Source: an uncultured Acidovorax sp.
Lineage (GTDB): Bacteria > Pseudomonadota > Gammaproteobacteria > Burkholderiales > Burkholderiaceae_C
Assembly: GCA_913774625.1 (NCBI GenBank)
Contig: CAJYHL010000038.1
Span: 1-36,333, forward strand
Length of the DNA: 36,333 nt
Direction of reading: 5' to 3'
Shown here piece by piece: positions 1-8,671 of the stretch; the first letter of the stretch is position 1; each line of letters starts with the position of its first letter. The notes under the pieces were generated by a model. It was not told where the DNA came from, made no database searches, and saw only the letters and a program-made list of their open reading frames with translations. A program made the translations under genes and the position numbers.

Positions 1-163
1 CGCAGACCGCCCGCCCACACCGCTGCCCTTCGGGTTGGAGCGAAATCGGGCGATTGGACGCCCCGGCTGCTTGCATGGGCACGAGCCCATGCGGCGCATC
101 CGAAGCATCCACTCATCCCGATTGCGCCCCAACGCGATCCCCTGCGAGATCGTAAACACGTTC
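1..163 (-). repeat. Partial MITE-like element (copy 1), cut by contig start
   Basis: Positions 1-163 are the reverse complement of 34910-35072, with no indels and four substitutions by eye (about 97-98% identity). The terminal inverted repeat GAGATCGTAAACACGTTC lies at 146-163 and is followed by TAA at 164-166. That mirrors the TTA next to the same end of the complete copy, so it fits a 3-bp target duplication. The contig starts inside the element, as expected when a short-read assembly breaks at a multicopy repeat. The complete copy is described at 34907-35180. Confidence 0.85.
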
Positions 164-257
164 TAAGGCCTGCAGGCTGCCCGCACCGTGCGCCCGGGCA
201 TGCAAATCGGTGCTTGGCTTACACGTCGATGCCGCTGCCGTGCCTGCAGACATCGTA

Positions 258-281
258 CAACCGGCCTATAGTTGCCGGTTG
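258..281. promoter_or_regulatory. Perfect 8-bp palindrome upstream of the aldehyde dehydrogenase gene
   Basis: CAACCGGC (258-265) and GCCGGTTG (274-281) form a perfect inverted repeat around an 8-base AT-richer spacer containing TATAGT. It lies about 95 bp before the aldehyde dehydrogenase start. The symmetry and a -10-like core suggest a repressor operator overlapping a promoter. No regulator gene is adjacent, so the binding protein is unknown. Confidence 0.4.
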
Positions 282-374
282 GCGAAGCGTGCCCTGTCCC
301 AAGGCCGCCCCGGGCGGACGCCGGGCGAGGCAGGCGATCGACTCCCTCACAGAACCCCAACAGGAGCTTTTTGC

Positions 375-1814
375 ATGACGTATCCGAATACGCAACTCTT
401 CATCGCAGGTACCTGGCAGGACGCTGCCGACGGCAAGACCATCGCCGTCCACAACCCGTCCACGGGCAAGGAAATCGGCCGCGTGGCGCATGCCGGCAAG
501 GCCGACCTGGACCGCGCGCTGGAGGCTGCCCAGAAGGGGTTCGAGACCTGGCGCGACATGCCCGCCATCGAACGCGCCAAGATCATGCGCCGCGCCGCCG
601 GCCTGATGCGCGAGCGCGCCGAAGCCATCGGCCGCATCATGACGCAGGAACAGGGCAAGCCGCTGGCCGAAGCCAAGATCGAAGCCATGGCAGCGGCCGA
701 AATCATCGAATGGTTCGCCGACGAAGGCCTGCGCATCTACGGCCGCATCGTGCCCTCGCGCGGCAACCTGAACGTGCGCCAGCTGGTGCTGAAGGACCCG
801 GTGGGCCCGGTGGCCGCGTTCACGCCCTGGAACTTCCCCATCAACCAGGTGGTGCGCAAGCTGGCCGCCGCTTTGGGCGCGGGCTGCTCCATCCTGGTCA
901 AGGCACCGGAGGAAACCCCGGCCAGCCCGGCCGAGCTGATCCGCGCCTTCGCCGATGCCGGCGTGCCGGCCGGCACCGTGGGCCTGGTCTATGGCGACCC
1001 GGCCGAGATCTCCAACTATCTGATCCCGCACCCTGTGATCCGCAAGGTGACCTTCACCGGCTCCACGCCGGTGGGCAAGCAGCTGGCAGCGCTGGCGGGC
1101 AAGCACATGAAGCGCGTGACCATGGAGCTGGGCGGCCACGCTCCGGTGATCGTGGCGGAGGACGCCGACGTCGAGCTGGCCGTGAAGGCCGCCGGCGGCG
1201 CCAAGTTCCGCAACGCCGGCCAGGTCTGCATCTCGCCCACGCGCTTCCTGGTGCATGAAAGCATCCGCCGTGATTTCGTCGCTGCGCTCACGCGCCATGC
1301 GCAGAGCCTGAAGGTGGGCGACGGCCTGGCCGAAGGCACGCAGATGGGCCCGCTGGCCAACCCGCGCCGCCTGACGGCCATGGCCGAGCTGATGCAGGAC
1401 GCGGTGAAGAACGGCGCGCAGGTCGCTGCCGGCGGCGAGCGCATCGGCAGCGAAGGCAACTACTTCCAGCCCACCGTGCTGGACGATGTGCCGCTGTCGG
1501 CCCGCGTCTTCAACGAAGAGCCCTTCGGCCCCGTGGCCGCCGTGCGCGGCTTCGAGAAGATCGAGGACGCCATCGCCGAAGCCAACCGCCTGCCCTACGG
1601 CCTGGCGGGCTACGCCTTCACCAGCTCGCTGAAGTACGCGCACCTGCTGTCGCAGCGCGTCGAGGTGGGCATGCTCTGGATCAACCAGCCCGCCACGCCT
1701 TCGGCCGAACTGCCCTTCGGCGGCCTGAAGGATTCGGGCTACGGCTCCGAAGGCGGCCCCGAAGCCATCGAGGCGCACCTGAACACCCGCGCGGTGTCGA
1801 TCACCAACGTCTAA
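375..1814 (+). CDS. NAD(P)-dependent aldehyde dehydrogenase, succinate-semialdehyde dehydrogenase-like
   Basis: Protein of 479 residues, the usual length for the ALDH superfamily. Such enzymes oxidise an aldehyde to the carboxylic acid with NAD(P)+ in the cytoplasm. The catalytic set is visible: Asn153 in TPWNFPI, Glu251 in MELGGHAP, the nucleophile Cys285 in GQVCISP, and the cofactor-loop FTGS near 228. The overall pattern ([24 protein letters not shown]-like N-terminus) is closest to the GabD/succinate-semialdehyde group, but the substrate cannot be fixed from sequence. The ATG at 375 was chosen over upstream in-frame starts because AGGAG (363-367) precedes it and the domain starts there. 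It appears monocistronic: a strong terminator follows and an 8-bp palindrome lies upstream. No gabT or other pathway gene is adjacent to settle the substrate. Confidence 0.88.
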   Translation: MTYPNTQLFIAGTWQDAADGKTIAVHNPSTGKEIGRVAHAGKADLDRALEAAQKGFETWRDMPAIERAKIMRRAAGLMRERAEAIGRIMTQEQGKPLAEAKIEAMAAAEIIEWFADEGLRIYGRIVPSRGNLNVRQLVLKDPVGPVAAFTPWNFPINQVVRKLAAALGAGCSILVKAPEETPASPAELIRAFADAGVPAGTVGLVYGDPAEISNYLIPHPVIRKVTFTGSTPVGKQLAALAGKHMKRVTMELGGHAPVIVAEDADVELAVKAAGGAKFRNAGQVCISPTRFLVHESIRRDFVAALTRHAQSLKVGDGLAEGTQMGPLANPRRLTAMAELMQDAVKNGAQVAAGGERIGSEGNYFQPTVLDDVPLSARVFNEEPFGPVAAVRGFEKIEDAIAEANRLPYGLAGYAFTSSLKYAHLLSQRVEVGMLWINQPATPSAELPFGGLKDSGYGSEGGPEAIEAHLNTRAVSITNV

Positions 1815-1845
1815 CCGGCACGGGCAACTCCAGGGTCCCGCAACG

Positions 1846-1898
1846 CAACGGCCCGCAGCCTGCGCCGCAACGGCGTGGCCTGCGGGCCGTTGCCTTTT
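1846..1898 (+). terminator. Rho-independent terminator after the aldehyde dehydrogenase gene
   Basis: A perfect 12-bp stem, CAACGGCCCGCA (1846-1857) with TGCGGGCCGTTG (1881-1892), is followed by CCTTTT. It starts 32 bases after the stop codon. Confidence 0.8.
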
Positions 1899-1916
1899 CA
1901 TCGGGCTTTGCGTGCA

Positions 1917-1945
1917 TTGGCGTGCGGGCCGGGGCTCTCTATGAT
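1917..1945 (+). promoter_or_regulatory. Sigma-70-type promoter predicting a leaderless mRNA for the LysE-family gene
   Basis: TTGGCG (1917-1922), a 17-bp spacer and TATGAT (1940-1945) match a -35/-10 pair. The expected transcription start, about 7 bases after the -10, coincides with the ATG at 1952. There is no Shine-Dalgarno sequence before that ATG, which fits leaderless translation. Confidence 0.55.
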
Positions 1946-1951
1946 GGCCCG

Positions 1952-2578
1952 ATGCTGACCCTTGCCCAGACCCTCGCCTTCCTGCTGGCCGCCGTGCTCA
2001 TCACCGCCACGCCCGGTCCCGACAACCTGATGGTGCTGGGCATGGGCATGTCGCGCGGGCGGGCGCAGGGCATCGCCTTCGGTCTGGGCTGCGCGCTGGG
2101 CTGCCTGAGCCACACGCTGCTGGCGGTGGTGGGCGTGAGCGCTCTGATCGCCGCGTCGCCCTGGGCCTTCACGGCGCTGAAGTGGGCGGGCGGCGCCTAT
2201 CTGGTGTGGCTGGGCGTGCAGGCGCTGCGCAGCACGGGGGGCGCCCGCGTGCAGGCCGGCGGCGCATCCGCCGATTCGCTGCGCGCGCTGTTCTTCAAGG
2301 GCATGCTGGCGAACGCCATAAATCCCAAGGTGGTGCTGTTCTTCCTGTCGTTCCTGCCGCAATTCGTGGTGCCGGCCCAAGGCGGCGTGGGCCTGCAGCT
2401 GGGGCTGCTGGGCCTGCTGTTCACGGTCCAGGCGGCGCTGCTGTTCGGGCTGCTGGGCTATTTCGCAGGCGCCATCGGCGGCTGGCTGAACCGCCGCCCG
2501 CGCGCCGGCCTGTGGCTGGACCGGGTGGCGGGCGCGGTCTTCGTGGGGCTGGGGCTGCGCATGATTCTCGCGCGCTGA
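1952..2578 (+). CDS. LysE/RhtB-family amino-acid exporter
   Basis: Protein of 208 residues, typical of the LysE/RhtB family of inner-membrane exporters for amino acids such as lysine, threonine or homoserine lactone. The N-terminal family signature TPGPDNLMVLGMGMSRGRAQG is present in two parts around residues 19-39, and about five to six hydrophobic segments cover most of the length. A second conserved stretch, ANAINPKVVLFFLSFLPQFV, falls mid-protein. Start choice: the ATG at 1952 gives the family N-terminus MLTLAQTL; an in-frame GTG at 1922 would overlap the -35 region. The gene faces the sulfurtransferase gene convergently, with a hairpin repeat between them. The substrate cannot be inferred. 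Confidence 0.87.
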   Translation: MLTLAQTLAFLLAAVLITATPGPDNLMVLGMGMSRGRAQGIAFGLGCALGCLSHTLLAVVGVSALIAASPWAFTALKWAGGAYLVWLGVQALRSTGGARVQAGGASADSLRALFFKGMLANAINPKVVLFFLSFLPQFVVPAQGGVGLQLGLLGLLFTVQAALLFGLLGYFAGAIGGWLNRRPRAGLWLDRVAGAVFVGLGLRMILAR

Positions 2579-2594
2579 CCCGTTTCTTCAGTTT

Positions 2595-2636
2595 GCTCTA
2601 TTTTTGATAGCTGATAGCCCGCACCGCAGGCGGGCT
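2595..2636 (-). repeat. REP-like hairpin with A-rich tail (copy A)
   Basis: Read on the minus strand: stem AGCCCGC (2630-2636) with GCGGGCT (2616-2622), then a tail GCTATCAAAAATAGAGC (2595-2611). The tail pattern (CTAT, A-run, TAG, C) matches copies at 11345-11361 and 35205-35221. It sits in the convergent gap between the LysE-family gene and the sulfurtransferase gene and may also help terminate transcription. Confidence 0.5.
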
Positions 2637-2667
2637 TCAGGCCGAAATCGCATGGAGTGCAGCGGCT

Positions 2668-3573
2668 TCAGCCGCGTTCCACCGGCCGCGCCGGGTCGCT
2701 GCACCATTCGCTCCAGCTGCCGGCGAAGAGGGCCGTGGGGCCCAGTCCGGCGACCTCCATGGCCAGCAGGTTGGGCACGGCGCTCACGCCACTGCCGCAC
2801 TGGTGGACCACGGTGTCTGCAGGGCGGCCCTGCAGCAGTTCGTCGAATTCGGCGCGCAGCTGCTCGGCGGGCTTGAAGCGGCCGTCCGGCCCCAGGTTCA
2901 GGCCGAAGGGGCGGTTGAGCGCGCCCGGGATGTGCCCGGCCACCGGGTCCAGCGGCTCGATCTCGCCCCGGTAGCGCGGCGTGGCGCGCGCATCGACGAT
3001 GGTCTGCCCGGGCCGGCACAGCTGTTCCTGCACCTCCTGCACCGTGACCAGTCGGCGCAGCGGATCGTTCAGCTGGTAGTTGGACTGGAAGTGCGAGGGC
3101 TCTTCGCCGCTGGCCACTGGCTGCCCGGCGGCCGTCCAGGCCTGCAGGCCGCCGTCGAGCACGGCCACCGCGTCGTGGCCCGCCCACTTGAGCATCCACC
3201 AGAGCCGGCCGCAGTAGTTGGCGCCGTTGCGGTCATAGACCACGGCCTGCATGTCGTTGGCGAAGCCTATGCTCGACAGCCAGACGGCGAAGCGCTCGCG
3301 GTTGGGCAGCGGATGGCGGCCGCCGGAGGCGGGCTCGTCGCCTTCGGTGGCGACGATGGTGCCGTGCGCGCCCGGTGCGCCGTGCGGCGCGCTCAGGTCG
3401 TGCTCCAGGTCGGCCCGTAGGGCGCCGGGGATGTGGGATTCGAGGTATTGCGTGCCGCCCAGCGCGGGCTGGGCCAGGTCGAAGCTGCAGTCGAACACCA
3501 TGTGCGGCTGGCCGCTGGCGATCAGGGCCTGCAGTTCGGGGACGGAGATCAGCGTGGTGTAGGTGGCGGGCAT
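2668..3573 (-). CDS. sseA: 3-mercaptopyruvate sulfurtransferase (two-domain rhodanese)
   Basis: Protein of 301 residues with two rhodanese domains: a catalytically silent N-terminal one (about 5-155, with LDGGLQAW at its end) and a catalytic C-terminal one (about 175-295). The active-site loop is CGSGVSA with Cys259. CGSGV[TS]A marks mercaptopyruvate sulfurtransferases, while thiosulfate rhodaneses carry CRKGVTA. The enzyme moves sulfur from 3-mercaptopyruvate to thiols or cyanide in cysteine breakdown. The start is placed at 3573 (MPATYTTLISV), matching where the family domain begins; an in-frame ATG at 3621 would add 16 unrelated residues. Neither start has a strong Shine-Dalgarno sequence. 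It is likely a single-gene unit; the upstream TonB receptor gene on the same strand ends 139 bp away. Confidence 0.88.
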   Translation of the reverse strand: MPATYTTLISVPELQALIASGQPHMVFDCSFDLAQPALGGTQYLESHIPGALRADLEHDLSAPHGAPGAHGTIVATEGDEPASGGRHPLPNRERFAVWLSSIGFANDMQAVVYDRNGANYCGRLWWMLKWAGHDAVAVLDGGLQAWTAAGQPVASGEEPSHFQSNYQLNDPLRRLVTVQEVQEQLCRPGQTIVDARATPRYRGEIEPLDPVAGHIPGALNRPFGLNLGPDGRFKPAEQLRAEFDELLQGRPADTVVHQCGSGVSAVPNLLAMEVAGLGPTALFAGSWSEWCSDPARPVERG

Positions 3574-3712
3574 GGCGGGCGGTTCCGTGATGACAAACAG
3601 GGGATGTCGGGACCGGGCCATTTTGGCACCACGCTGGCACCACGCAGCGCGGCGGCGCCTGTCCTCCGGGGGCGCACCGCCGCGTCGGCGCAGGCGGTGC
3701 GCCGTGCCCGCT

Positions 3713-5941
3713 TCAGAAGCGGTAGGTCGAGGTCAGCAGGTAGGTGCGCCGCTGGCCGTAGAAGCAGTCGCCGCGCGCCAGGCACTGCGTGATCTGCACC
3801 TTGTCCGTGAGGTTGGTCACGTTGAAGGCCACGCGCCAGTCGCCCGCGTCGTAGGCCAGCAGGGCATCGGCGATGGTGGAGGCCGGCGTGGTGATGGCGG
3901 AGGTGCCGGTCCATTGCGAGCCGGTGTAGCGCAGGCCGCCGCCGACGGTCCACTGGCCGCGGCCGCCGGTGCTGAAGCGGTGCGACAGCCAGGCGGAGGC
4001 CGTGTGTTTCGGCACGCCGGCGACCGGCTGGCCCTGGTCGCCCGCGTTGCTGCGCGAGATCTCGGCGTCGGTGTAGGCATAGGCCAGCGTGGCGTCCCAC
4101 TGGCGGGCGAGGCTGGCCGTCAATTCGGCCTCCAGGCCGCGCGTCTTCGTCTCGCCGATCTGCAGGCTGTTGTTCGGGTTGGCGGGGTCGGTGGTCTTGC
4201 GGTTCTTCTCGCGCAGCTGATAGAGGGCGGCATAGGCCGAGAGGCCGCGGCCTTCGGGCTGCCACTTCACGCCGGCCTCCCACTGCTGACCGCGCTGGGG
4301 CTTGTAGGGCGTGCCGTAGAAGTCCACGCCGCCCAGGGGCTGGAAGGATTCCGAATAGCTCAGGTAGGGCGCCCAGCCGGCGTCCATCTGGTAGGTGGCG
4401 CCCAGGCGCTTGGTCCAGGCCGAATCGTCCACGGCGGCGGCGGGGCGGCCTTCGGTATCGGTCTTCGCGCGGTCGTGGCGCAGGCCCAGCGTGGCGGTCC
4501 AGCGGTTCCAGCGGATCTGGTCCTGCGCGTAGAAGCCGATCTGGCGCTGGCGCACGTCGGGCTGGCGTGCCAGCGCGGACTCGGCCGGCGGCGTGAAGTT
4601 GCCATAGACGGGCGCATAGGCGTCGATGCCGGAGATCGTCTTGCTCCAGGTGGACTGGCTGGTGGTGTTGCGCTGCGCGTCCACGCCTGCCAGCAGCGTG
4701 TGTTCGGCGCCGCCAGCGCGCAGCCTGCCTTCGAGCTGCGTGTCCAGCAGCAGCAGGCGGCTGGCATTGCGCTGCCAGCCCGCATCGCGGATCAGCGTAC
4801 GGCCGTCGGCCTCGAACACCGGGCGCGCGGGACGGCCGGTGGCTCGGTTGGCGGCAAAGCTGGTGTAGATGGTGCGGTAGTCCACGTCGCTCACGGTGCG
4901 GCGCAGGTTCTGGCGCACGGTCCAGTCGCTGTTCAGCTGATGGCTGAAGAGGTAGCCCCAGGAGTTGTTCTCGCTGTTGTAGGCGTCCCAGCCGGGTTCG
5001 CTGATGAAGGTGCTGGTCGGGATCTGGCCGTAGCGGTTGGGCAGCAGCGTGCCCTGCCAGGGGAAGAAGCCGATCAGCGAGCCGCTCCTGTCCTTCTGGT
5101 GCGTGAACTGCAGCGTGAGCGAGGTGGCGGCACTGGGCCGCCAGGTGAGCGAGGGCGCGAACACCTGGCGGTCGTCGCTCACGTGGTCCACCTGCGAATC
5201 GCTGACCCGGCCCACCGCTACCAGGCGGTAGAGCCATTGGCCGTCCTGCGTGAGCGGGCCGGTCAGATCGGCGGCGATCTGCTTGCGGGCGAAGCTGCCC
5301 AGCTGGACCTGCACTTCGCGCAGCGGCTCGGCCTGCGGGCGCTTGCTGGTGAGGTTGAGCACGCCGCCCACGCTGCCCTGGCCGTAGAGCACGGACGAGG
5401 GGCCGCGCAGGAATTCGACGCGTTCCAGCAGATAGGGCTCGGCCTTGATGTTGTTGTACGTGCCGTAGATGCGCAGCAGGCCGTCCAGATACTGCGTCAC
5501 GTCGCCGCCGCGGGCCTTGAAGTTGTCCACGCGGCTGTCGAAGTAGTTGGAGACGATGCCCGCGGTGTAGGCCGTGGTCTGGCGCAGGGTCTGGGCGCCT
5601 TGCGCCTCCATCTGGTCGCGTGTGATGACGCTGACGGCCTGGGGTGTTTCGATCAGCGGCGTGTCGGTCTTGGTGGCCGACAGAGCCCGGCGCGCGACGA
5701 AACCGGCGACGGGCGCCGTGGGGTTCTCCTGCCCCGCATCGGCATTCACCGTCACGGGCGCGAGCGTGGCTTCGGCGGTGGCGGGTGCGCTGCCGGACTG
5801 CGCCTGGGCGCCGCTGCCGGTAGCCAGCGCACAGAGTGCTGCGATGGCCGTGGAAAGCGCATGGACGAGCGCAGGCGGCTGCGTGGCGGATCGGGTGGCA
5901 ATGGCCTGGCGGCAGGGGACGGTCGAAGAGGGCAAGGGCAT
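3713..5941 (-). CDS. TonB-dependent siderophore receptor (FhuA/FpvA-like)
   Basis: Protein of 742 residues, the usual size of outer-membrane ferric-siderophore receptors. An N-terminal signal sequence ends near GAQAQ, followed by a TonB-box-like segment (LAPVTVNA). The plug domain comes next (TPQAVSVITRDQM, then ERVEFLRGPSSVLYGQGSVGG, the classic plug signature). A long beta-barrel follows, with paired aromatic strands and a C-terminal NLTDK...YLLTSTYRF ending in Phe, as expected for BAM-dependent barrels. The ATG at 5941 is preferred; a GTG at 5968 would add nine residues. A near-perfect -10 box with a Fur-like site lies upstream (6115-6148), so iron repression is likely. The ferric-siderophore ligand is unknown; no biosynthesis or inner-membrane importer gene adjoins it. 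Confidence 0.9.
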   Translation of the reverse strand: MPLPSSTVPCRQAIATRSATQPPALVHALSTAIAALCALATGSGAQAQSGSAPATAEATLAPVTVNADAGQENPTAPVAGFVARRALSATKTDTPLIETPQAVSVITRDQMEAQGAQTLRQTTAYTAGIVSNYFDSRVDNFKARGGDVTQYLDGLLRIYGTYNNIKAEPYLLERVEFLRGPSSVLYGQGSVGGVLNLTSKRPQAEPLREVQVQLGSFARKQIAADLTGPLTQDGQWLYRLVAVGRVSDSQVDHVSDDRQVFAPSLTWRPSAATSLTLQFTHQKDRSGSLIGFFPWQGTLLPNRYGQIPTSTFISEPGWDAYNSENNSWGYLFSHQLNSDWTVRQNLRRTVSDVDYRTIYTSFAANRATGRPARPVFEADGRTLIRDAGWQRNASRLLLLDTQLEGRLRAGGAEHTLLAGVDAQRNTTSQSTWSKTISGIDAYAPVYGNFTPPAESALARQPDVRQRQIGFYAQDQIRWNRWTATLGLRHDRAKTDTEGRPAAAVDDSAWTKRLGATYQMDAGWAPYLSYSESFQPLGGVDFYGTPYKPQRGQQWEAGVKWQPEGRGLSAYAALYQLREKNRKTTDPANPNNSLQIGETKTRGLEAELTASLARQWDATLAYAYTDAEISRSNAGDQGQPVAGVPKHTASAWLSHRFSTGGRGQWTVGGGLRYTGSQWTGTSAITTPASTIADALLAYDAGDWRVAFNVTNLTDKVQITQCLARGDCFYGQRRTYLLTSTYRF

Positions 5942-6114
5942 GTTCGAGGCAATGGAACGCCAGCGCACGGCTTGCGCCGCAGTGGGCGGTGGAATGGAAA
6001 GCGGGAAGGGGACGCCGGTCCGGATGGGATGGCCGCCACGGGCTGGCTGTGGCCAGCCCCCGGGCCGGGCGCCGGAATGGGAAAACCGCTGCGCTACAGC
6101 GTTTTCATTACAAA

Positions 6115-6148
6115 ATTATATGCATGAGATGCATTCGCATTCTCATTG
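6115..6148 (-). promoter_or_regulatory. Candidate Fur-regulated promoter of the siderophore receptor gene
   Basis: On the minus strand a perfect TATAAT -10 box lies at 6115-6120. Just upstream (6128-6148) is the AATGAGAATGCGAATGCATC stretch, a run of NAT-like hexamers resembling Fur boxes (GATAATGATAATCATTATC family). The -35 is weak. The site overlaps the core promoter, consistent with iron-dependent repression. Transcription would begin about 140-165 bp before the receptor start codon. Confidence 0.45.
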
Positions 6149-6308
6149 TTGAATGTGGATTTCACGTATGCGCCGCCGCAGGGGACTCCCGGGGATGCAG
6201 TCCATCCACTGCATTTCATTCGGCTATCTGCCGGACCGTGCCCGTGGCAGCGTGCCGCTGCCTCGCCTTCCACCGCTGGGCGACTCCTGGAGGATCGCCC
6301 ACACCCAC
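6149..6308. other. Gap between the TonB receptor promoter and the MFS gene; two small hairpins
   Basis: No coding potential is recognised here. Two compact inverted repeats are visible: ATGCAGT / ACTGCAT (6195-6201 and 6208-6214, 6-base loop) and GGCAGC / GCTGCC (6246-6251 and 6257-6262, 5-base loop). Neither is followed by a convincing T-tract, so a terminator or operator role is uncertain. Confidence 0.35.
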
Positions 6309-7562
6309 TCATGGCGCGCTGGGCTGCGGCAGCAAGGGTGACCGCGGCAGGAGCCTGAAGGCCGTCGAAGCCGCCGCCAGCATGCCGGCGATGCACAGCA
6401 TCACGGCCTGGAACGGATCATGGCCGTGATGCTGTGCCCAGGCCGCCAGCAGCCCCGTCAGCCATTGCATCAGCGCTACTCCGAAGAACATCGACATGGT
6501 GAAGAGCGAGAGCGCACGGCCCGTCATCGCGGCGGGGTAGGACGAGCGCACGTCGGCGTACTGCAGCACGCTGTAGCCCGAGAGCAGGCCCATCACGAAG
6601 ATCAGCACCACCGTCGCCGCGGCGTGATGCAGGAAGGCCATCAGCAGGAACATCCCTCCCATGAGCAGCGAGAAGAACGTCACCCACCGGCGGCGGTGCA
6701 GGGGGCCCGGGTCCAGGCGCCCGAAGAGCGCCGGAACGAACAAGGCGATCAGCGACAGCACCAGCGCCACGTTGCCTGTTTCCACCAGCGAGAATCCGAA
6801 CCGCGACATCAGCAGCGGCCCCAGCCACAGCCCCCGCAGCGACAGGAACGCGGCATAGCAGCACATGCCCAGGATCAGGATGCCCCAGGTATGCGGCATC
6901 CGGAACAGGTCCCCGAAGCGGCTCGCGGCCTGCCCCCAGGATTCCTTCGGCCTGTCCGTGGCCTGCGGCAAGGCTGGTTCATGCACGCGCAGATAGATCA
7001 GCAGCCACGACAGCAGCGAAAGCACCGCCAGCACCCCGAAGCCCAGCCGCCAGCCGCCGTGCTGCACCAGCCAGGCCAGGGGCGTGCCCGTGAAGATCAG
7101 CCCCAGGCCGCCCACGCCCATGCCCACCCCCGAAAAGAACGCGAAGCGATGCGCTGGAAAGTGACGTGAGATGAACACCGTGCAGGCCAGGAACGCGGGC
7201 GAACACCCCACGCCGATCAGCAGCTGCCCCAGCATCAGCCAGCCATAGCTGGGCGCGCATGCGGAGACCGCCGCCCCGATCGCCGCGAGCGGAAACGCCG
7301 TCAGCACCGTGCGGCGCAGGCCGTACAGATCCATGCCGATGCCCATGAGCAGCTGCGTCACGCCGAACGACAGGCCGAACAGCCCAGCGAAGGCGCCCAG
7401 CGAATCGGGCGAGATGCCGAAGTCGGTCTCCAGGCCCGAGGCGATGATGCTGGTGACCGTGCGGAACGCCTGGCTCAGCGCGAAGCCCGACAGCAGGCAC
7501 AGGAACATGGCCCACAGGGCGCGAGAGGGCGGAGCGGAGTCTGCGGCGGGAGAGGACGGCAT
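6309..7562 (-). CDS. Major facilitator superfamily transporter
   Basis: Protein of 417 residues with about 12 hydrophobic segments, the standard MFS size and layout. A motif-A-like loop between helices 2 and 3 reads MGIGMDLYGLRRTVLTAF, and a central cytoplasmic loop (around LRVHEPALPQATDRPKESW) splits two six-helix halves. The sequence resembles the general nitrate/sugar-phosphate-like predicted MFS group, but no substrate signature is evident. The start at 7562 gives MPSSPAADSAPP and a short cytoplasmic tail before helix 1. The EamA-family gene on the same strand ends 75 bp upstream, so the two may be co-transcribed. Substrate unknown. Confidence 0.8.
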   Translation of the reverse strand: MPSSPAADSAPPSRALWAMFLCLLSGFALSQAFRTVTSIIASGLETDFGISPDSLGAFAGLFGLSFGVTQLLMGIGMDLYGLRRTVLTAFPLAAIGAAVSACAPSYGWLMLGQLLIGVGCSPAFLACTVFISRHFPAHRFAFFSGVGMGVGGLGLIFTGTPLAWLVQHGGWRLGFGVLAVLSLLSWLLIYLRVHEPALPQATDRPKESWGQAASRFGDLFRMPHTWGILILGMCCYAAFLSLRGLWLGPLLMSRFGFSLVETGNVALVLSLIALFVPALFGRLDPGPLHRRRWVTFFSLLMGGMFLLMAFLHHAAATVVLIFVMGLLSGYSVLQYADVRSSYPAAMTGRALSLFTMSMFFGVALMQWLTGLLAAWAQHHGHDPFQAVMLCIAGMLAAASTAFRLLPRSPLLPQPSAP

Positions 7563-7637
7563 GGCGGATCCGTAGGACTTCAGGTGCTGGCGGCTCCGGT
7601 CCGGCGGCCGGCTGGCGGGTGGCTCGGCATGGGATTC

Positions 7638-8549
7638 TCAATGCTCCTCTGCCGGCGCGCCCGGCGCCGCGCGGGCGCGCAGCACCGTGGCGGCGATGCC
7701 GCTGGCGATGATGAGCGCCATGCCCAGCCAGCCGATCAGCGGGATGGCGTCGCCGAACAGCGCCACGCTGTAGATCCCCGCGAAGACGATGCCCGAATAC
7801 TGCAGGTTGGCGACCACCAGGGTGCCGCGGTGCGAGCCGGCGCGGGAATAGGCGCGCGTCATGCACAGCTGGCCGCCGGCCGCCAGCAGGCCGATGGGCA
7901 GCAGCCAGAGCGCGGGCCAGCCCGGCCAGGCGGAAACCCCCGCGAAGGGCATGGCGAGCGCACCCGCCACGGCGGAGCCGACGGCGAAGTAGAAGACGGT
8001 GCGGGTTTCCGGCTCGCCCATGCGCGAGAGCGCCACCACCTGCATGTAGGCGAAGGCGGCCGTCATGCCCGACAAGAGGCCCACCATGCCGGCGAAGCCC
8101 TGGTTGTCGCCGATGCTGGGCCGCAGCATCATGATGACGCCCGCGAAGCCGGCCAGCACGGTCAGCAGCAGGGGCGCCTGCAGCGGGGGGCGGGGCTGCG
8201 CGCCGGAGGGGCGCCAGGTCAGCAGCGCGCCGCCGATCAGGAAGGCCGCGATCCACACGCTGCTCATGTAGTTGAGCGTCATCGCCGTGGCCAGCGGCAG
8301 GTGGGCGATGGCGTAGAACCACGAGCCCAGCGACACCACGCCGATGGTGCTGCGCCAAGCGTGCATGCCGGGGTAGCGCGTGCCCAGGGACACGCGCTGC
8401 GAGCGCGCCAGCGCCCAGAGGATGGCCATGCCGATCAGCCCCCGGTAGCAGACGAGTTCGGCCGGGTTGAAGTAGGCCGATGCGAACTTGATGCACACCC
8501 CCATGCTGGCGAAGAGGAATGCGGCCAGGACCATCCAGAGGGCTTGCAT
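7638..8549 (-). CDS. EamA/DMT-family transporter
   Basis: Protein of 303 residues with about ten predicted membrane helices arranged as two EamA repeats, typical of drug/metabolite transporters (RhaT/YdcZ-like permeases). Conserved features include the N-terminal FLFASMGVCIKFASAYFNPAELVCYRGLIG and the second-repeat stretch GDAIPLIGWLGMALIIASGI. The start at 8549 (MQALWMVLAAF) is preferred over an in-frame start at 8633, because the helix 1 pattern begins immediately and the upstream codons overlap the terminator at 8602-8641. The substrate cannot be predicted. The MFS gene follows on the same strand. Confidence 0.85.
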   Translation of the reverse strand: MQALWMVLAAFLFASMGVCIKFASAYFNPAELVCYRGLIGMAILWALARSQRVSLGTRYPGMHAWRSTIGVVSLGSWFYAIAHLPLATAMTLNYMSSVWIAAFLIGGALLTWRPSGAQPRPPLQAPLLLTVLAGFAGVIMMLRPSIGDNQGFAGMVGLLSGMTAAFAYMQVVALSRMGEPETRTVFYFAVGSAVAGALAMPFAGVSAWPGWPALWLLPIGLLAAGGQLCMTRAYSRAGSHRGTLVVANLQYSGIVFAGIYSVALFGDAIPLIGWLGMALIIASGIAATVLRARAAPGAPAEEH

Positions 8550-8601
8550 GCGGGGCGTCCGGTATCGGTGTGAGTGGAAGGGGAGGGAAGAGGCTGGAAT
8601 G

Positions 8602-8641
8602 AAAAAAGCTGCCAGCGCCCCGGATGCGGGCACTGGCAGCT
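8602..8641 (-). terminator. Strong rho-independent terminator after the Rieske oxygenase gene
   Basis: On the minus strand the stem AGCTGCCAGTGCCC (8628-8641) pairs with GGGGCGCTGGCAGCT (8608-8622) with one mismatch, followed by TTTTTTC (8601-8607). It lies 30 bp past the Rieske gene stop and insulates the EamA gene. Confidence 0.85.
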
Positions 8642-8671
8642 CTGCTGTCTATCGCGGACCGGCGCTGCTGC

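Noticed and set aside
375-1814. Upstream start at 210 for the aldehyde dehydrogenase
   Set aside because: Extra residues are unrelated to the family and the ATG at 375 has AGGAG at good distance.
3563-6127. 854-codon open frame on the plus strand
   Set aside because: It is antisense to the TonB receptor and sulfurtransferase genes; its translation is low-complexity Ala/Gly/Arg and shows no domain, as expected from GC-rich shadow frames.
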